Source of the DNA: Halodesulfovibrio aestuarii
GTDB taxonomy: Bacteria > Desulfobacterota > Desulfovibrionia > Desulfovibrionales > Desulfovibrionaceae
Strand: one strand, 5' to 3'
DNA: 64,000 nt
NCBI RefSeq assembly: GCF_050571805.1
Contig: NZ_CP192219.1
Part shown: one piece after another, positions 1 to 8,737 of the stretch
Layout: every line of letters begins with the position of its first letter
Position numbering within the stretch: position 1 is the first letter of the stretch
Notes under the pieces: model-generated
Databases searched by the model: none
What the model was told of the DNA's origin: nothing
What the model saw: only the letters and a program-made list of their open reading frames with translations
Translations under genes and position numbers: made by a program

Positions 1-411
1 GTCAGTTTTTCCACCGACATAGGCGGCCCAAAGACCGATAATTGCACCGATAACAAGTGCCACCAGTGTTGAGACAACACCTACGCCGAGAGAAATACGC
101 AATCCGTAAAGGATGGAACTGAACATGTCCCGCCCTTGGGTGTCAGTACCGAGCCAGTACGAAATTGATCCGTCAAATGAAGTGGAACCCGGAGCGAGCT
201 TGCCGTCCATAATGTCAATGGACATAAGGTCGTACGGATTCTGCGGGGCAATGTAGGGTGCTAAAAGTGCAACGCCGACCATAAAAAGGAGAATGACCAG
301 ACCCAGTGCAGCCACGCGGTTTTCAAAAAATTCTTTTACTGCCTGCAGGAACAGAGATTCGTCTTGAACCGCTGGATCCTGAGGAATAGCTTCAGTTGTA
401 TTTTCTGCCAT
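1..411 (-). CDS. ABC transporter permease, DppC/OppC family (partial, N-terminal 137 residues)
   Basis: Inner-membrane permease of a peptide-type ABC importer, cut by the window edge so that only the first 137 codons are present. The minus-strand ATG is at 411, preceded by an AAGGAA ribosome site. The product has a short acidic cytoplasmic head (MAENTTEAIPQ), a first transmembrane segment (about residues 33-50, LGLVILLFMVGVALLAP) typical of the OppC N-terminal domain, the GTDTQGRDMFSS motif that follows it in DppC/OppC proteins, and the start of the permease core (residues 105-137). It begins 17 bases after the dppB-like gene stops, so the two are co-transcribed. The ATPase genes probably lie beyond the window. 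Substrate cannot be read from the permease; a peptide or related compound is inferred from the family and the divergent peptidase. Confidence 0.9.
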   Translation of the reverse strand, partial: MAENTTEAIPQDPAVQDESLFLQAVKEFFENRVAALGLVILLFMVGVALLAPYIAPQNPYDLMSIDIMDGKLAPGSTSFDGSISYWLGTDTQGRDMFSSILYGLRISLGVGVVSTLVALVIGAIIGLWAAYVGGKTD

Positions 412-427
412 GTCAGATTCCTTGCGG

Positions 428-1402
428 TTATCGTTCCTGACCGAGGCGTACGCGCGGGTCAAGAATGGAATACAGAATGTCCACAATCAGGTTAATGATG
501 ATGAACATTGTTACAGTGATCAGCAGGTAGGCAACGATAATGGGACGATCTAGTACGCCGATGGAGTCGATAACCAGCTTACCCATTCCCGGCCATGCAA
601 ATATGGTTTCGGTAACAACAGCGAAGGCGATAAGACTGCCGAACTCCATACCGAGAACTGTGACAACAGGAATCATGATGTTTTTCATAACATGCAGTCC
701 GATAACGCGGGTTTCCGGCAAACCTTTTGCGCGGGCAAATTTAACATAGTCCATCTGCATGTTTTCCTGCACACCGGCGCGGGTAAGGCGGATGGCAAGA
801 GACGTTTTAAAGAGGGCGAGGTTGGTGGCTGGCAAAATAAGATGCGCAAGACCGCCAAGTGTCAGGAAGCTTACCGGTATACCTAACAACATAACCGTTT
901 CACCCCGACCTCCCGAGGGCAGCCAGTTTAGATGCACTGAAAATATGATAATAAGCATAAGCCCTACCCAGAATGTAGGAAGGCTGAAACCAAGAATTGA
1001 GAAACGCATAATGTTACGTCCAATCCAGTGGTTTGCTTTCATACCGGCGACCATACCGAGCGGAATACCAAAAATTACAGCGATAAGCATAGCAGCAAAC
1101 GCAAGTTCCAGTGTCGCCGGAAGCCGATCAAGAATAACCTTGAGTGCCGGTTCGTTGTACACAAAGGAGTTGCCAAAATCGCCATGCAGTGCACCTTTCA
1201 GGAAGATTCCGTACTGTTCCCACAGTGGTTTATCCAGTCCGAGGTCATGGACAGCACGTGCGTATTCAGCCGGTGATGCATCAGGTGCAATCAGAATGTC
1301 GATAGGGTTACCGATGTAGAATACCCCCACGAAAACCAATAGGGACATAACGAGCAGAACGACAGCGCTCTGCGAAATGCGACGTATCAGGAAAGCGAGC
1401 AT
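428..1402 (-). CDS. ABC transporter permease, DppB/OppB family
   Basis: 324-residue inner-membrane permease that pairs with the downstream DppC-like protein to form the channel of a peptide-type importer. It has the standard DppB layout: N-terminal helix (MLAFLIRRISQSAVVLLV), a periplasmic stretch containing a GLDKPLWEQY motif, then five further membrane segments. The EAA-type cytoplasmic loop (YVKFARAKGL, about residue 219) contacts the ATPase. The C-terminus (ILDPRVRLGQ) is typical of the family. Length is normal (300-340). A GGAG sequence lies about 10 bases upstream of the ATG. The gene sits between the solute-binding protein and DppC, separated from the former by a GC-rich hairpin. Confidence 0.93.
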   Translation of the reverse strand: MLAFLIRRISQSAVVLLVMSLLVFVGVFYIGNPIDILIAPDASPAEYARAVHDLGLDKPLWEQYGIFLKGALHGDFGNSFVYNEPALKVILDRLPATLELAFAAMLIAVIFGIPLGMVAGMKANHWIGRNIMRFSILGFSLPTFWVGLMLIIIFSVHLNWLPSGGRGETVMLLGIPVSFLTLGGLAHLILPATNLALFKTSLAIRLTRAGVQENMQMDYVKFARAKGLPETRVIGLHVMKNIMIPVVTVLGMEFGSLIAFAVVTETIFAWPGMGKLVIDSIGVLDRPIIVAYLLITVTMFIIINLIVDILYSILDPRVRLGQER

Positions 1403-1443
1403 AAAAGATGACGCTCCAAAGAAGCCAAAAGGAATATAACAGG

Positions 1444-1474
1444 CTGAAGGGGCGTGATGTCCACGCCCCTTCAG
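1444..1474. terminator. Intercistronic hairpin between SBP gene and dppB-like gene
   Basis: A perfect 13-bp inverted repeat (1444-1456 with 1462-1474, 5-base loop) lies in the 139-base gap between the binding-protein gene and the permease gene. There is no T-run after it on the minus strand, so it is more likely an mRNA stabiliser or partial terminator. Such a structure would allow more binding protein than permease to be made, as is common for ABC importers. That role is inference. Confidence 0.7.
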
Positions 1475-1541
1475 ATTTAGAACAATAAGAGTAACTTGTT
1501 CTCAGCGACAGCTATGCCACGGTGCAAGTTAACCTAACGTG

Positions 1542-3113
1542 CTAATCAGCAACGCTTATAGCACGTGGAAGAGTGTAACCGTCAGTACGACCTTTGTAAT
1601 TCAGGTCTTTTTTCATTGCCCATACGTTTACCTGATAGTGGATAGGCACGATACCAACATCACCCAGCCCAAGTTCAACAGCCTCTACGAGCAGTTCATT
1701 ATGCTTTTTAGGTTCAACTGTAACGAGTGCTTCTTCAAGCAGCTGATCAACTTTTGGATTGGAGTAACGACCACGGTTTGAAGAACCGAAGCCTTTGTCT
1801 TTATCGTAGGTATGGAGCAGCGCGCTGAGGCAGTTAGAGTGCTCTCCGGTGTCTGTAGCCCAGCCAACGAGCATCAGGCTGAATTCCAGTTTAGAAGCTT
1901 TGCCGAAGTATACGCTCTTTGGCATGGTGTTTACTTCGGTTTTAATGCCAACTTTAGTAAGCATCTGTGCAATTGCCTGTGTAATATCGCCATCGTTTAC
2001 GTAACGGTCATTAGGGCCGTGAATGGTTATTTTGAACCCATCAGGGTAGCCGGCTTCAGCAAGCAGAGCTTTAGCGCCTTTAGGGTCGTATGCTTCAGGT
2101 TTTAGTGTTGTACTGGTGCCTTCGTAACCGTCGGGGAGCATCTGAGCAGCAGGAACAGCAAGACCGTCCATAATGCGTGCAGCAATGGCTTTACGGTTAA
2201 TTGCTTTTGAAATTGCCTTACGTACCCGTACGTCTTTCAATGGGTTTTTTATTTTGTTACCGTCGTTGTCGGTGACCATAGGAGTGTCATCGCGGTCAGA
2301 ATCAAGGTGCAGGTAGATGAGACGGGTGGAAGGAGATTTTGCAAGGGTGAGCTTAGCGTCTTTGGAAAGATGTGCCACGTCTGCCGGCGGAACAAAGTTG
2401 ATGAGATCAACATCACCGGACTTGAGTGCAGCAACTCGGGTGCCGTCGTTGGTAATAGGCTTGGCAATGATGGTTTCCCAAGGCTGTTTTTCACCCCAGT
2501 AGGTATCGTTACGTTTGTAGATAATGGAGTCACCGCGTTTCCATTCAACCAGCATGTACGGGCCGGTGCCGATAGCTGCTTTACCGGAGTTAAAGTCAGC
2601 AGTAGTAGCTCCTTCTCCATATTTTTTGGAAATAATGTTGAAGGTCGCCAAGTTGCGCGGAAGAAGAGGTGCCGGGCCATCAGTGTGGAAACGGATGGTG
2701 AGCGGGTCTACAATTTCAATCTTTTTAATGGCATTAACCATGCCCGTGAAAGAGGAAGGGCTGTTAGGAACAGTAGGGATACGTTCGATAGTAAATTTTA
2801 CGTCTTCTGCCGTAAACGGAGATCCATCGTGGAATGTAACATCTTTGCGGAGTTTAAACTCCCAGACGTTGTCGCTCACAGGAGTCCAGGAAACAGCGAG
2901 CCCCGGCATGAGTTTCTGACGTGAATCTTGACGGATAAGTTTGTCGAAAACATAAATTGCTTGTTCGTTGTTTGCTGTTACGTTGTGGAAGTGTGGATCA
3001 AGAGACGTAGGTTCGCCTTTTAAACCGATGGTCAGTGTCTGAGCAAATGCGCCGGAAGCGCACGCGAGCAGCAGTATGCAGACGGTGACAAGAGCCATAA
3101 ATTTATTACGCAT
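1542..3113 (-). CDS. Peptide-type ABC transporter substrate-binding protein (SBP family 5, DppA-like)
   Basis: Periplasmic solute-binding protein of 523 residues for the adjacent permeases. The start is placed at the ATG at 3113, which follows an AAGGAGA ribosome site; a frame nine codons longer lacks one. A Sec signal peptide (MRNKFMALVTVCILLLACAS, cleavage near AFA-QT) is followed by the SBP_bac_5 fold. Family signatures are visible: LAVSWTPVSDNVWEFKLRKD near residue 70, FHDGSPFTAEDVKFT, GTGPYML near residue 190, and VRKAISKAINRKAIA near residue 310. First gene of the operon, transcribed from a promoter in the divergent gap. The family binds di/oligopeptides but also nickel, glutathione, heme and others; the specific ligand is unknown here. 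Confidence 0.92.
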   Translation of the reverse strand: MRNKFMALVTVCILLLACASGAFAQTLTIGLKGEPTSLDPHFHNVTANNEQAIYVFDKLIRQDSRQKLMPGLAVSWTPVSDNVWEFKLRKDVTFHDGSPFTAEDVKFTIERIPTVPNSPSSFTGMVNAIKKIEIVDPLTIRFHTDGPAPLLPRNLATFNIISKKYGEGATTADFNSGKAAIGTGPYMLVEWKRGDSIIYKRNDTYWGEKQPWETIIAKPITNDGTRVAALKSGDVDLINFVPPADVAHLSKDAKLTLAKSPSTRLIYLHLDSDRDDTPMVTDNDGNKIKNPLKDVRVRKAISKAINRKAIAARIMDGLAVPAAQMLPDGYEGTSTTLKPEAYDPKGAKALLAEAGYPDGFKITIHGPNDRYVNDGDITQAIAQMLTKVGIKTEVNTMPKSVYFGKASKLEFSLMLVGWATDTGEHSNCLSALLHTYDKDKGFGSSNRGRYSNPKVDQLLEEALVTVEPKKHNELLVEAVELGLGDVGIVPIHYQVNVWAMKKDLNYKGRTDGYTLPRAISVAD

Positions 3114-3153
3114 AAATTTCTCCTTGCTTGTTAGTCTCACTCAAAATCGAGTG

Positions 3154-3182
3154 ACTATACGGAAAATAAGCTTGATAATCAA
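3154..3182 (-). promoter_or_regulatory. Sigma-70-type promoter for the ABC importer operon
   Basis: On the minus strand TTGATT (3182-3177) and TATAGT (3159-3154) are separated by exactly 17 bases. The predicted start near 3147 gives a leader of about 35 bases. A small CACTC/GAGTG inverted repeat just downstream could be an operator. Motif match by eye only. Confidence 0.55.
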
Positions 3183-3279
3183 GAAATCTTAAATAACTCA
3201 GCGTAACTCAAAGATTTTTTTAGCAGTAAAAGCTAACTCTTCCTGACATTTTCTACAATAAAAAGTAAGTTATGTCTTG

Positions 3280-4473
3280 ATGAAAATAGAAAAAAGTAAG
3301 GTATTAAAAGTGATTAACAAAGTACGAGAGTTTATTGGCGAGCATGAACAAGAAATGGTTTCACTGCTTAAAAGATTAGTCGAAATAAATAGCTATACTG
3401 GCAACAAAAAGGGGGTCGATGCCGTTGCCTCGGTTATTCAGGAAGAGTGCGAAGCAATGGGCTTGCATGTTCGGCGGGAATTTTGCGAAAAGGTCGGCGA
3501 TAACCTTGTCATTGAAACACCGCTTCATAAGGAAGGGAAGAAAGGCATTCTTTTATGCGGGCATATGGATACCGTTTTTCCTCCTGAATTAGGGTTCGAT
3601 AGCTTCACACAGGATGGAACCTACTATTACGGTCCTGGTGTGGCAGATATGAAATGCGGACTTGTTGAGGGGCTCTATGTTTTGAAGGCGCTTGATGCGT
3701 TGGGGCTGTTGCAGGCTATGTCTATAGTGATGATCTGCAATTCTGATGAAGAGATTGGCTCAATCAATTCTTCTGACCTAATTCTTAAAGAAGCTGAAAA
3801 CAGTTTAGTTGGATTTGTTCTCGAATCTACCAAAGCAGGCGGGGAACTCGTTATTGGCAGAAAAGGGCGCATGACCTTTGAACTGGAAGTGACCGGAAAG
3901 GCCGCTCATGCAGGAAGTGTCGGGGCAGACAAAGCAAGCGCAATTCTTGAGCTTGCGCAGCAAGTGCAGGCATACGAAAAACTTAACAATCCTGCGGAAG
4001 GAACAAGTGTAAATGTTGGGAAAATAGAAGGCGGTGTAGGCGCTAATACTGTAGCTGAAAAAGCCCGTGCAATTGTCGAATTCCGGTACACGCAAAAAGA
4101 TTGTGGCGACAAGGTATGGGAAACTGTGCAGAAGCTTGCTGCAGAGCCGTACACAAAAGGGACATCCTGTGTTGTAAGAGCAATAACAGCACGTCCTTCA
4201 ATGGTGACAAACGATGCAATACTCGGACTTTACAAAATGATCGAGGAGATAGGCATTGACTTTGGGTTTGATATCCAATGCGCCCAGTGCGGCGGTGGTT
4301 CCGATGCAAACTTTATTTCGCAGCTGGGTATTCCGGTAATCGACGGCCTCGGTCCAATTGGCGGTAATTTGCATTCTGTAGATGAATATCTTGTGGCCAG
4401 CACCGTTCCTGAACGGGCTATTTTGACAACGCTCGTTGTCGTTAAAGCCTGGGAACAGTATTGCTGCAACTAG
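3280..4473 (+). CDS. M20-family zinc metallopeptidase (CPG2/ArgE/DapE-like)
   Basis: Cytosolic di-zinc aminoacylase/carboxypeptidase of the M20 family, 397 residues, with no signal peptide. Motifs in order: GHMDTVFP (first metal His and Asp), GPGVADMKCG (bridging Asp), NSDEEIGS (catalytic Glu pair), the dimerisation domain with KAAHAG, GGGSDANFIS, and the C-terminal NLHSVDEY with the last metal His. These make the closest functional relatives glutamate carboxypeptidase or dipeptidase types. Divergent from a peptide-type importer 166 bases away, which suggests it hydrolyses the imported compound (inference). The ATG at 3280 was chosen; a TTG just before it and weak ribosome-site sequence make the exact start uncertain. 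It ends before a clear terminator. Confidence 0.9.
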   Translation: MKIEKSKVLKVINKVREFIGEHEQEMVSLLKRLVEINSYTGNKKGVDAVASVIQEECEAMGLHVRREFCEKVGDNLVIETPLHKEGKKGILLCGHMDTVFPPELGFDSFTQDGTYYYGPGVADMKCGLVEGLYVLKALDALGLLQAMSIVMICNSDEEIGSINSSDLILKEAENSLVGFVLESTKAGGELVIGRKGRMTFELEVTGKAAHAGSVGADKASAILELAQQVQAYEKLNNPAEGTSVNVGKIEGGVGANTVAEKARAIVEFRYTQKDCGDKVWETVQKLAAEPYTKGTSCVVRAITARPSMVTNDAILGLYKMIEEIGIDFGFDIQCAQCGGGSDANFISQLGIPVIDGLGPIGGNLHSVDEYLVASTVPERAILTTLVVVKAWEQYCCN

Positions 4474-4563
4474 CATCCTTTATGGTGCTTCCTGTCACCG
4501 GCTACGTAGGTTCACGGGGGCAGATGATTCTGGTTGAAATAAGGTTCTCTGGTCGTGAGAGAC

Positions 4564-4604
4564 AAAAAATCAACTACGCAACAGGTTGCAGTGGTTGATT
4601 TTTT
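4564..4604 (+). terminator. Rho-independent terminator of the M20 peptidase gene
   Basis: A-rich arm 4564-4576 pairs with 4592-4604 (one wobble), ending in a run of six T. A second nested GCAAC/GTTGC stem lies in the loop. About 90 bases after the peptidase stop. Confidence 0.75.
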
Positions 4605-4822
4605 CACCTTTTTTTGAACGGATATTCCGACTAAACATTGCGACAGAACGTCCATAAGCAAGAGCCTCTTCGTTTCTTACGTCCAACATACAGTAACTGT
4701 AGCGGCTTGTTTACTTAGCGAGAGGCTTGGAACAGAAATTTATTGAAATAATATCCATCCACCGTTGTTCTTAAAAAGAGATAGGAACGCGGTGGCGATC
4801 CATTGTGTAATATTCGCGTAAT

Positions 4823-4855
4823 AAAAGAGCCCCGACACCTGAGTGCGGGGCTCCT
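4823..4855 (-). terminator. Rho-independent terminator of islA
   Basis: GAGCCCCG (4827-4834) pairs with CGGGGCTC (4846-4853); on the minus strand the stem is followed by TTTTAT. It lies 24 bases past the islA stop codon. Confidence 0.85.
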
Positions 4856-4878
4856 TGTATTTTATCTAGTGCGCGGTA

Positions 4879-7359
4879 CTAAACAGTTTCGTGAGCAGTA
4901 CGTGCAATGAGGTCGTTCTGGAGATCTGGGGACAGATCTACGAAGTATGCAGAGTAGCCTGCGATACGAACGATAAGGTTGCGGTATTTTTCCGGATCTT
5001 TCTGAGCAGCGATCAAGGTATCTTTGTTGATAACGTTGAACTGTACGTGCCAGAGTTTAAGGTCACAGAAAGTACGGATGAAGGATACGAGTTTGTCTGT
5101 ACCTTCTTCACCTTCAACACACTTCGGAGTGAACTTGATGTTCAGCATACGAGCAGCGCGATCGCGGTGGCCGTAGTTTTTGGAAGTGTAGTTAGAAAGA
5201 AGAACTGCGGTAGGACCGTTTTTGTCAGCACCGTGAGATGCGGAAGAACCGTCAGAGAGAGCAGTCCAAGCAAGACGACCGTTAGGTGTTGCACCAACTA
5301 CTTTACCGAATGGTACGTGGGAGGTGAACGGTACGTAACGTACGTCGTTGTGCATGCCGAGTTCTTTAGCGTACTTCTGGCCGTAAAGAACGTTGAGGCT
5401 GTCAACTTTGTTCGCTACTTCATCAGCGTACTCGTCGTCGTTGCCGTAGCAAGGAGCAGTCATGAGGAGCTGACGAACGTCTTCTTTGCCTTCGAAGTTG
5501 CAATCACAAGCTTCGATAACTTCTTTCATGGTAAGTTTTTTGTCTTCGAAAACGAGTTTCTTGATAGCGCAGAGGGAGTCTACGAGAGTACCAAGACCCA
5601 TGTGTTCGAAGTAGCCCATGTTGATTCCTTCAGGAATCTGTGGGGTGTGCAGATCAAGACAATGCTTCATGCAGAGGTCGTGCATTGCAGAACCCATTGG
5701 CTGTGCAAAGTGTTTAGCACGAAGGTTGTTGATTACGTACTGCTGGTAGAATGCAGTTTTGAGGAAGTGGTGATGCTGTTTTTCGTAAGCATTCCAGAAT
5801 TCTTCCCAAGTGTTCATTTCGAGTGGGTTGCCGGTTTCGAGACCGAGAACTTCGTCGCCATGTTTGAGCATTTTACCGTTGTGCAGAACCATTTCGAGAG
5901 CTGCTACGAAGTTAATGTAAGCACCACCGGAAGTGTAGGTGTCGCGGTTAGGCATACGTGCTTCAGTACAACCGGAAACAGCGTAGTCGTAAGCTTCAGC
6001 AAAGGTTGCACCTTTGGAAACGTAAAGAGGTACTACTTCTTCGTCGTTGATGAGTTTAGGGAAGCCGGAGCCGTCCTTAATGGTTTCAGCAACGTCAGCG
6101 AGGTAGCGCTCTGGGGAGCGGGAGTGAATACGCGCTGCAAGGTCAGGGTAGTGAAGCGGGAATTCACGTTTTGATTTAAGGAAAAGGTAAGTCAGTTCGT
6201 TAGTTGCATCGCGACCTTCTGGAGTCTGACCACCAATGGTTACAGCTTCCCAGTGAGCGTAGCCTTCGTTGAAAGCGCCACCGGTAGGGGAAACGTAGAG
6301 GTCGATGAACTGTGCCATACCAACCCAGAGGCATTCGAGGAGTTCAAGAGCCTGCTCGTCGTCGAGGATGCCAGCTTCTACGTCTGCCTGGTAGTAAGGG
6401 TAGAAGTACTGGTCCATACGGCCGTTAGATACGATGGTACCAGTTTTCTGCTCGATACGAGAGAACATCTGGGTGAACCACTGGGACTGAACAGCTTCGT
6501 GGAAAGTACGAGCTGGGTGCTCAGGAACGTGAGCACAAATTTCAGCCATTTTTTCGAGTTCAGCTTTACGTACTGGATCAGATTCTTTCTTAGCAAGTTC
6601 AGCTGCGAGCTCGGAGTGGCGACGTGCCCAAGTGATGATTGCATCACATACGATCACGATAGCTTCGAGGAAAGGTTTTTTCTCAACGTTATCGGTTGGG
6701 GAAAGCGGATCAAGAGCTTCGATTTTTTCGAGAGCTTCTGCTTTAATGCCACCGAAACCACGTTTGAGGATCTTTTCGTAGTCGTGAACCCACTGGATGG
6801 AAGAACGGAAAGAAGAAGTTTCGTTAACGATGAAACGGGAGTTAAGGCCGTCAGGATCGTCGTAAGTAAGTTTGTGAACTTCTTCAGGGAAAGATTTGTT
6901 GAGAGCTTCGTGGTAAGTTTTACCTTTCCAGTAAGGAGCGATTTCTTCAACTACCACTTTTGCATCTTCAGCAGTGATAGAGAATGGAGACTCGGTACGG
7001 TTAGGAAGGTCTTCAACTGCGATGTCAAGGAAGTCACCGTCAAGTTCAGGGTAGAGCAGACCATAACGACCTTTAACACCAGCACGACCACAAATGAGGT
7101 TGTCGTCGTCAATGTAAACAGTGATGTTTTCAGCAATGTGCTTCATTGCTTTTGCCCAACGCAGGCAGAGCATTTCACCTTCGGTCTCTTTCATGGACTC
7201 GGTGAAGTATTTAGCACGTTCAATGTCGATCATTGGACGAACGTTGTCGAAGGTTTCGAGGATCTTGAATACACGCGGGTGGGATGCGCGGTAGATATCT
7301 TCTTTGCCTTCAATTTTATCGAGCAGACGCTGTTCGTGAGGTGATACACAACAAGACAT
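4879..7359 (-). CDS. islA: Isethionate sulfite-lyase (glycyl radical enzyme)
   Basis: Cleaves isethionate (2-hydroxyethanesulfonate) to acetaldehyde and sulfite by radical C-S cleavage; cytosolic and oxygen-sensitive. The 826-residue protein has the glycyl-radical loop RIAGYSAYF with Gly801 and the thiyl/base motif GCTE (Cys464, Glu466). From memory, characterised Desulfovibrio IslA uses Cys468, Glu470, Gly805, Arg189, Gln193, Trp374, Arg678 and Phe682; every one is present here at a constant offset of four (Arg185, Gln189, Trp370, Arg674, Phe678). That separates it from CutC, glycerol dehydratase and PFL. An AGGAG ribosome site precedes the ATG. Codon choice is strongly biased, as in highly expressed genes. 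It is divergent from the TRAP transporter and activase genes, behind its own sigma-54 promoter. The acetaldehyde-handling enzymes are not in the window. Confidence 0.96.
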   Translation of the reverse strand: MSCCVSPHEQRLLDKIEGKEDIYRASHPRVFKILETFDNVRPMIDIERAKYFTESMKETEGEMLCLRWAKAMKHIAENITVYIDDDNLICGRAGVKGRYGLLYPELDGDFLDIAVEDLPNRTESPFSITAEDAKVVVEEIAPYWKGKTYHEALNKSFPEEVHKLTYDDPDGLNSRFIVNETSSFRSSIQWVHDYEKILKRGFGGIKAEALEKIEALDPLSPTDNVEKKPFLEAIVIVCDAIITWARRHSELAAELAKKESDPVRKAELEKMAEICAHVPEHPARTFHEAVQSQWFTQMFSRIEQKTGTIVSNGRMDQYFYPYYQADVEAGILDDEQALELLECLWVGMAQFIDLYVSPTGGAFNEGYAHWEAVTIGGQTPEGRDATNELTYLFLKSKREFPLHYPDLAARIHSRSPERYLADVAETIKDGSGFPKLINDEEVVPLYVSKGATFAEAYDYAVSGCTEARMPNRDTYTSGGAYINFVAALEMVLHNGKMLKHGDEVLGLETGNPLEMNTWEEFWNAYEKQHHHFLKTAFYQQYVINNLRAKHFAQPMGSAMHDLCMKHCLDLHTPQIPEGINMGYFEHMGLGTLVDSLCAIKKLVFEDKKLTMKEVIEACDCNFEGKEDVRQLLMTAPCYGNDDEYADEVANKVDSLNVLYGQKYAKELGMHNDVRYVPFTSHVPFGKVVGATPNGRLAWTALSDGSSASHGADKNGPTAVLLSNYTSKNYGHRDRAARMLNIKFTPKCVEGEEGTDKLVSFIRTFCDLKLWHVQFNVINKDTLIAAQKDPEKYRNLIVRIAGYSAYFVDLSPDLQNDLIARTAHETV

Positions 7360-7420
7360 AACTGACTCCTGTGATTAGGTTCAAATTAGGTTACGCATAC
7401 AAAGTGCGGCACCTGTGGTT

Positions 7421-7454
7421 AAAAAATGCTGCGGCCGCTGTGTGCTCAGCAGCA
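7421..7454 (-). promoter_or_regulatory. Hairpin plus U-run in the islA leader (possible attenuator)
   Basis: TGCTGC (7427-7432) pairs with GCAGCA (7449-7454) around a 16-base GC-rich loop, and on the minus strand the stem is followed directly by six T (7426-7421). It lies about 90 bases into the predicted leader, upstream of the islA ribosome site. The shape is that of a weak intrinsic terminator, so attenuation is possible but unproven. Confidence 0.35.
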
Positions 7455-7555
7455 GGAAATTTTGATTCACTTTTATAAGGTGTGAGTCGCAGTAGTAATT
7501 CCCAGTGATCGTTGAAAAGAAACTGCTGGATGATTCACCCTTGTGATTCTCTTAC

Positions 7556-7571
7556 AGCAAAGGTGATGCCA
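7556..7571 (-). promoter_or_regulatory. Sigma-54 (-24/-12) promoter of islA
   Basis: The minus strand reads TGGCATCACCTTTGCT, matching the sigma-54 consensus TGGCAC-N5-TTGCW with the invariant GG (7570-7569) and GC (7558-7557) exactly ten bases apart. Predicted start near 7546, giving a leader of about 185 bases. An AAA+ sigma-54 activator gene in the same cluster supports the call. Confidence 0.85.
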
Positions 7572-8338
7572 ACGTGCTTCGAAGGAGTGCTTTTTCTCGT
7601 TGTTTAAAACAAAAAGTACTCTTTGCATGGGGGGGATGATGGGGGGTGGTGAATGGTTCAATGAGTTCAAAAAAATTGAATTGCTACCTCAATCTTATTG
7701 AATAAAGCGGTGTTTGGGTTTTTTCCATGTGTGCTGTTTTTAGTTGTGTAAAATTATTTTATGCTACGTTTGCCATCTTGTGAAAAATGGCTCGTGAGGA
7801 ATGGCTGGCAGGGAGGAGTGAAGAGGGAAAATGTGGTGAGGATGTGGAAGAATGGGTGCTTTGCTGCAACATATGACTAATTTTTATTATTTAATTCTTT
7901 AAAATTAGAATGTTGAGATGGTGTTGCAAATTTACGACACGGGTTCACGATTTGCATCGTTGCAGCAATTCAGTGTGGGGAGTTTGTTAACATCATGTAA
8001 TGATACATCAGCCTTTGTTATCTCTTTATATTATGATACGAAGAAGTATTTTTTGTTTGGTCAACCGAACAGTTATAAGAAAGGTGAGTGGTTGTGTGAA
8101 TTGAGCATGGGTATGTTCCAAAAAAAAGGAGGATATTGAGTTTGGAGTTACAGAATTGCTATGCATTGCGCTATTTGTGAAAAGAAGCGCAATTGTTATG
8201 TGTTAGTGTAGTAAGTGGGCTTGGGTATGGTTTGTTGTTCTTTTTTTTGATAAGATATTGTAAAAAAAACAGTAGGTTATATCTTTTTTTGCTTTATGTG
8301 GAGGGTAGGGGTGGAAGTGGTAGACGACCTTTTTTTGA

Positions 8339-8374
8339 GATGCAATAATGCAACCTATGGTGCGTTATTGCATC
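8339..8374. promoter_or_regulatory. Palindromic candidate enhancer (UAS) of the isethionate genes
   Basis: GATGCAATAA (8339-8348) is repeated inverted as TTATTGCATC (8365-8374), with the inner GCAACC/GGTGC bases also roughly symmetric. It lies about 350 bases upstream of the dctP sigma-54 promoter, a usual distance for an activator of this class. The first 16 bases recur almost exactly at 8427. Confidence 0.55.
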
Positions 8375-8426
8375 ATTTCTTTTTTAAAGTTTAATATCCT
8401 AAGATAAAAGATAAAAAAATATAAAA

Positions 8427-8464
8427 GATGCAAATATGCAACTTAGCGTTGGCGTTTATGCAAC
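8427..8464. promoter_or_regulatory. Second candidate enhancer with repeated ATGCAAC
   Basis: GATGCAAATATGCAAC (8427-8442) differs from the 8339 copy at only two positions, and a third ATGCAAC occurs at 8458-8464. A rotated version with TTTGCATCGTTGCA occurs near 7951. Probable binding sites of the cluster's sigma-54 activator (inference). Confidence 0.45.
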
Positions 8465-8721
8465 TTTTTTGTGGCTTTTTTTTAAAAACAGGTGTTGCAG
8501 AACGGGTCGGTCAAATGGAAAGTCAGTGAAATTTATGGCGGCAGTAAACTTAATTTACAGTTAGACCTAGTAGGGGAGGGTATGATTTTAAAGTCATTAT
8601 ATTTAAGTGCATTAAGGGTTGTTAGTGTCTTTTTTTACAACTTCGATGTCGTTTAACTAAAGACTCTATGTTAGCAAAGCTTGAACTAAAAATCACAAAT
8701 TAAAATAAAAAGTATACCTGT

Positions 8722-8737
8722 TGGCATTGGTATTGCT
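8722..8737 (+). promoter_or_regulatory. Sigma-54 (-24/-12) promoter of dctP
   Basis: TGGCATTGGTATTGCT-type element with the invariant GG (8723-8724) and GC (8735-8736) exactly ten bases apart. Predicted start near 8748, about 54 bases before the dctP ATG. It mirrors the promoter on the other side of the gap. Confidence 0.85.

Larger units (their letters stand above)
4474..4878. other. Intergenic region between M20 peptidase and islA
   Basis: 405 bases between converging genes. It holds terminators for both strands (listed separately) and, between them, a structured stretch at 4640-4735: a 13-base palindrome with core ACAGTAACTGT near 4690, a 7-bp pairing of AGCCTCT with AGAGGCT some 60 bases apart, and two ACGTCCA copies. 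A 39-codon open frame on the minus strand (4689-4570) overlaps the terminator stem, so I do not call it a gene. No recognised RNA family. Confidence 0.5.

Noticed and set aside
4891..7344. Long open frames antisense to islA
   Set aside because: They are a by-product of strong codon bias in islA; products are Val/Phe/Ser-rich with no recognisable family, and islA itself carries all catalytic residues.
7860..7876. Possible sigma-54 element TGGGTG...CTGC
   Set aside because: The -24 box departs from consensus (GTG for CAC), and a better promoter for each gene exists.
7918..8139. 73-codon open frame in the islA-dctP gap
   Set aside because: No ribosome site, no signal or family pattern, and it overlaps TTGCA repeat elements.
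8350..8366. Possible additional sigma-54 promoter TGGTGC...TTGC
   Set aside because: The GG-to-GC spacing is nine, not ten bases, and the element is part of the palindromic enhancer candidate.
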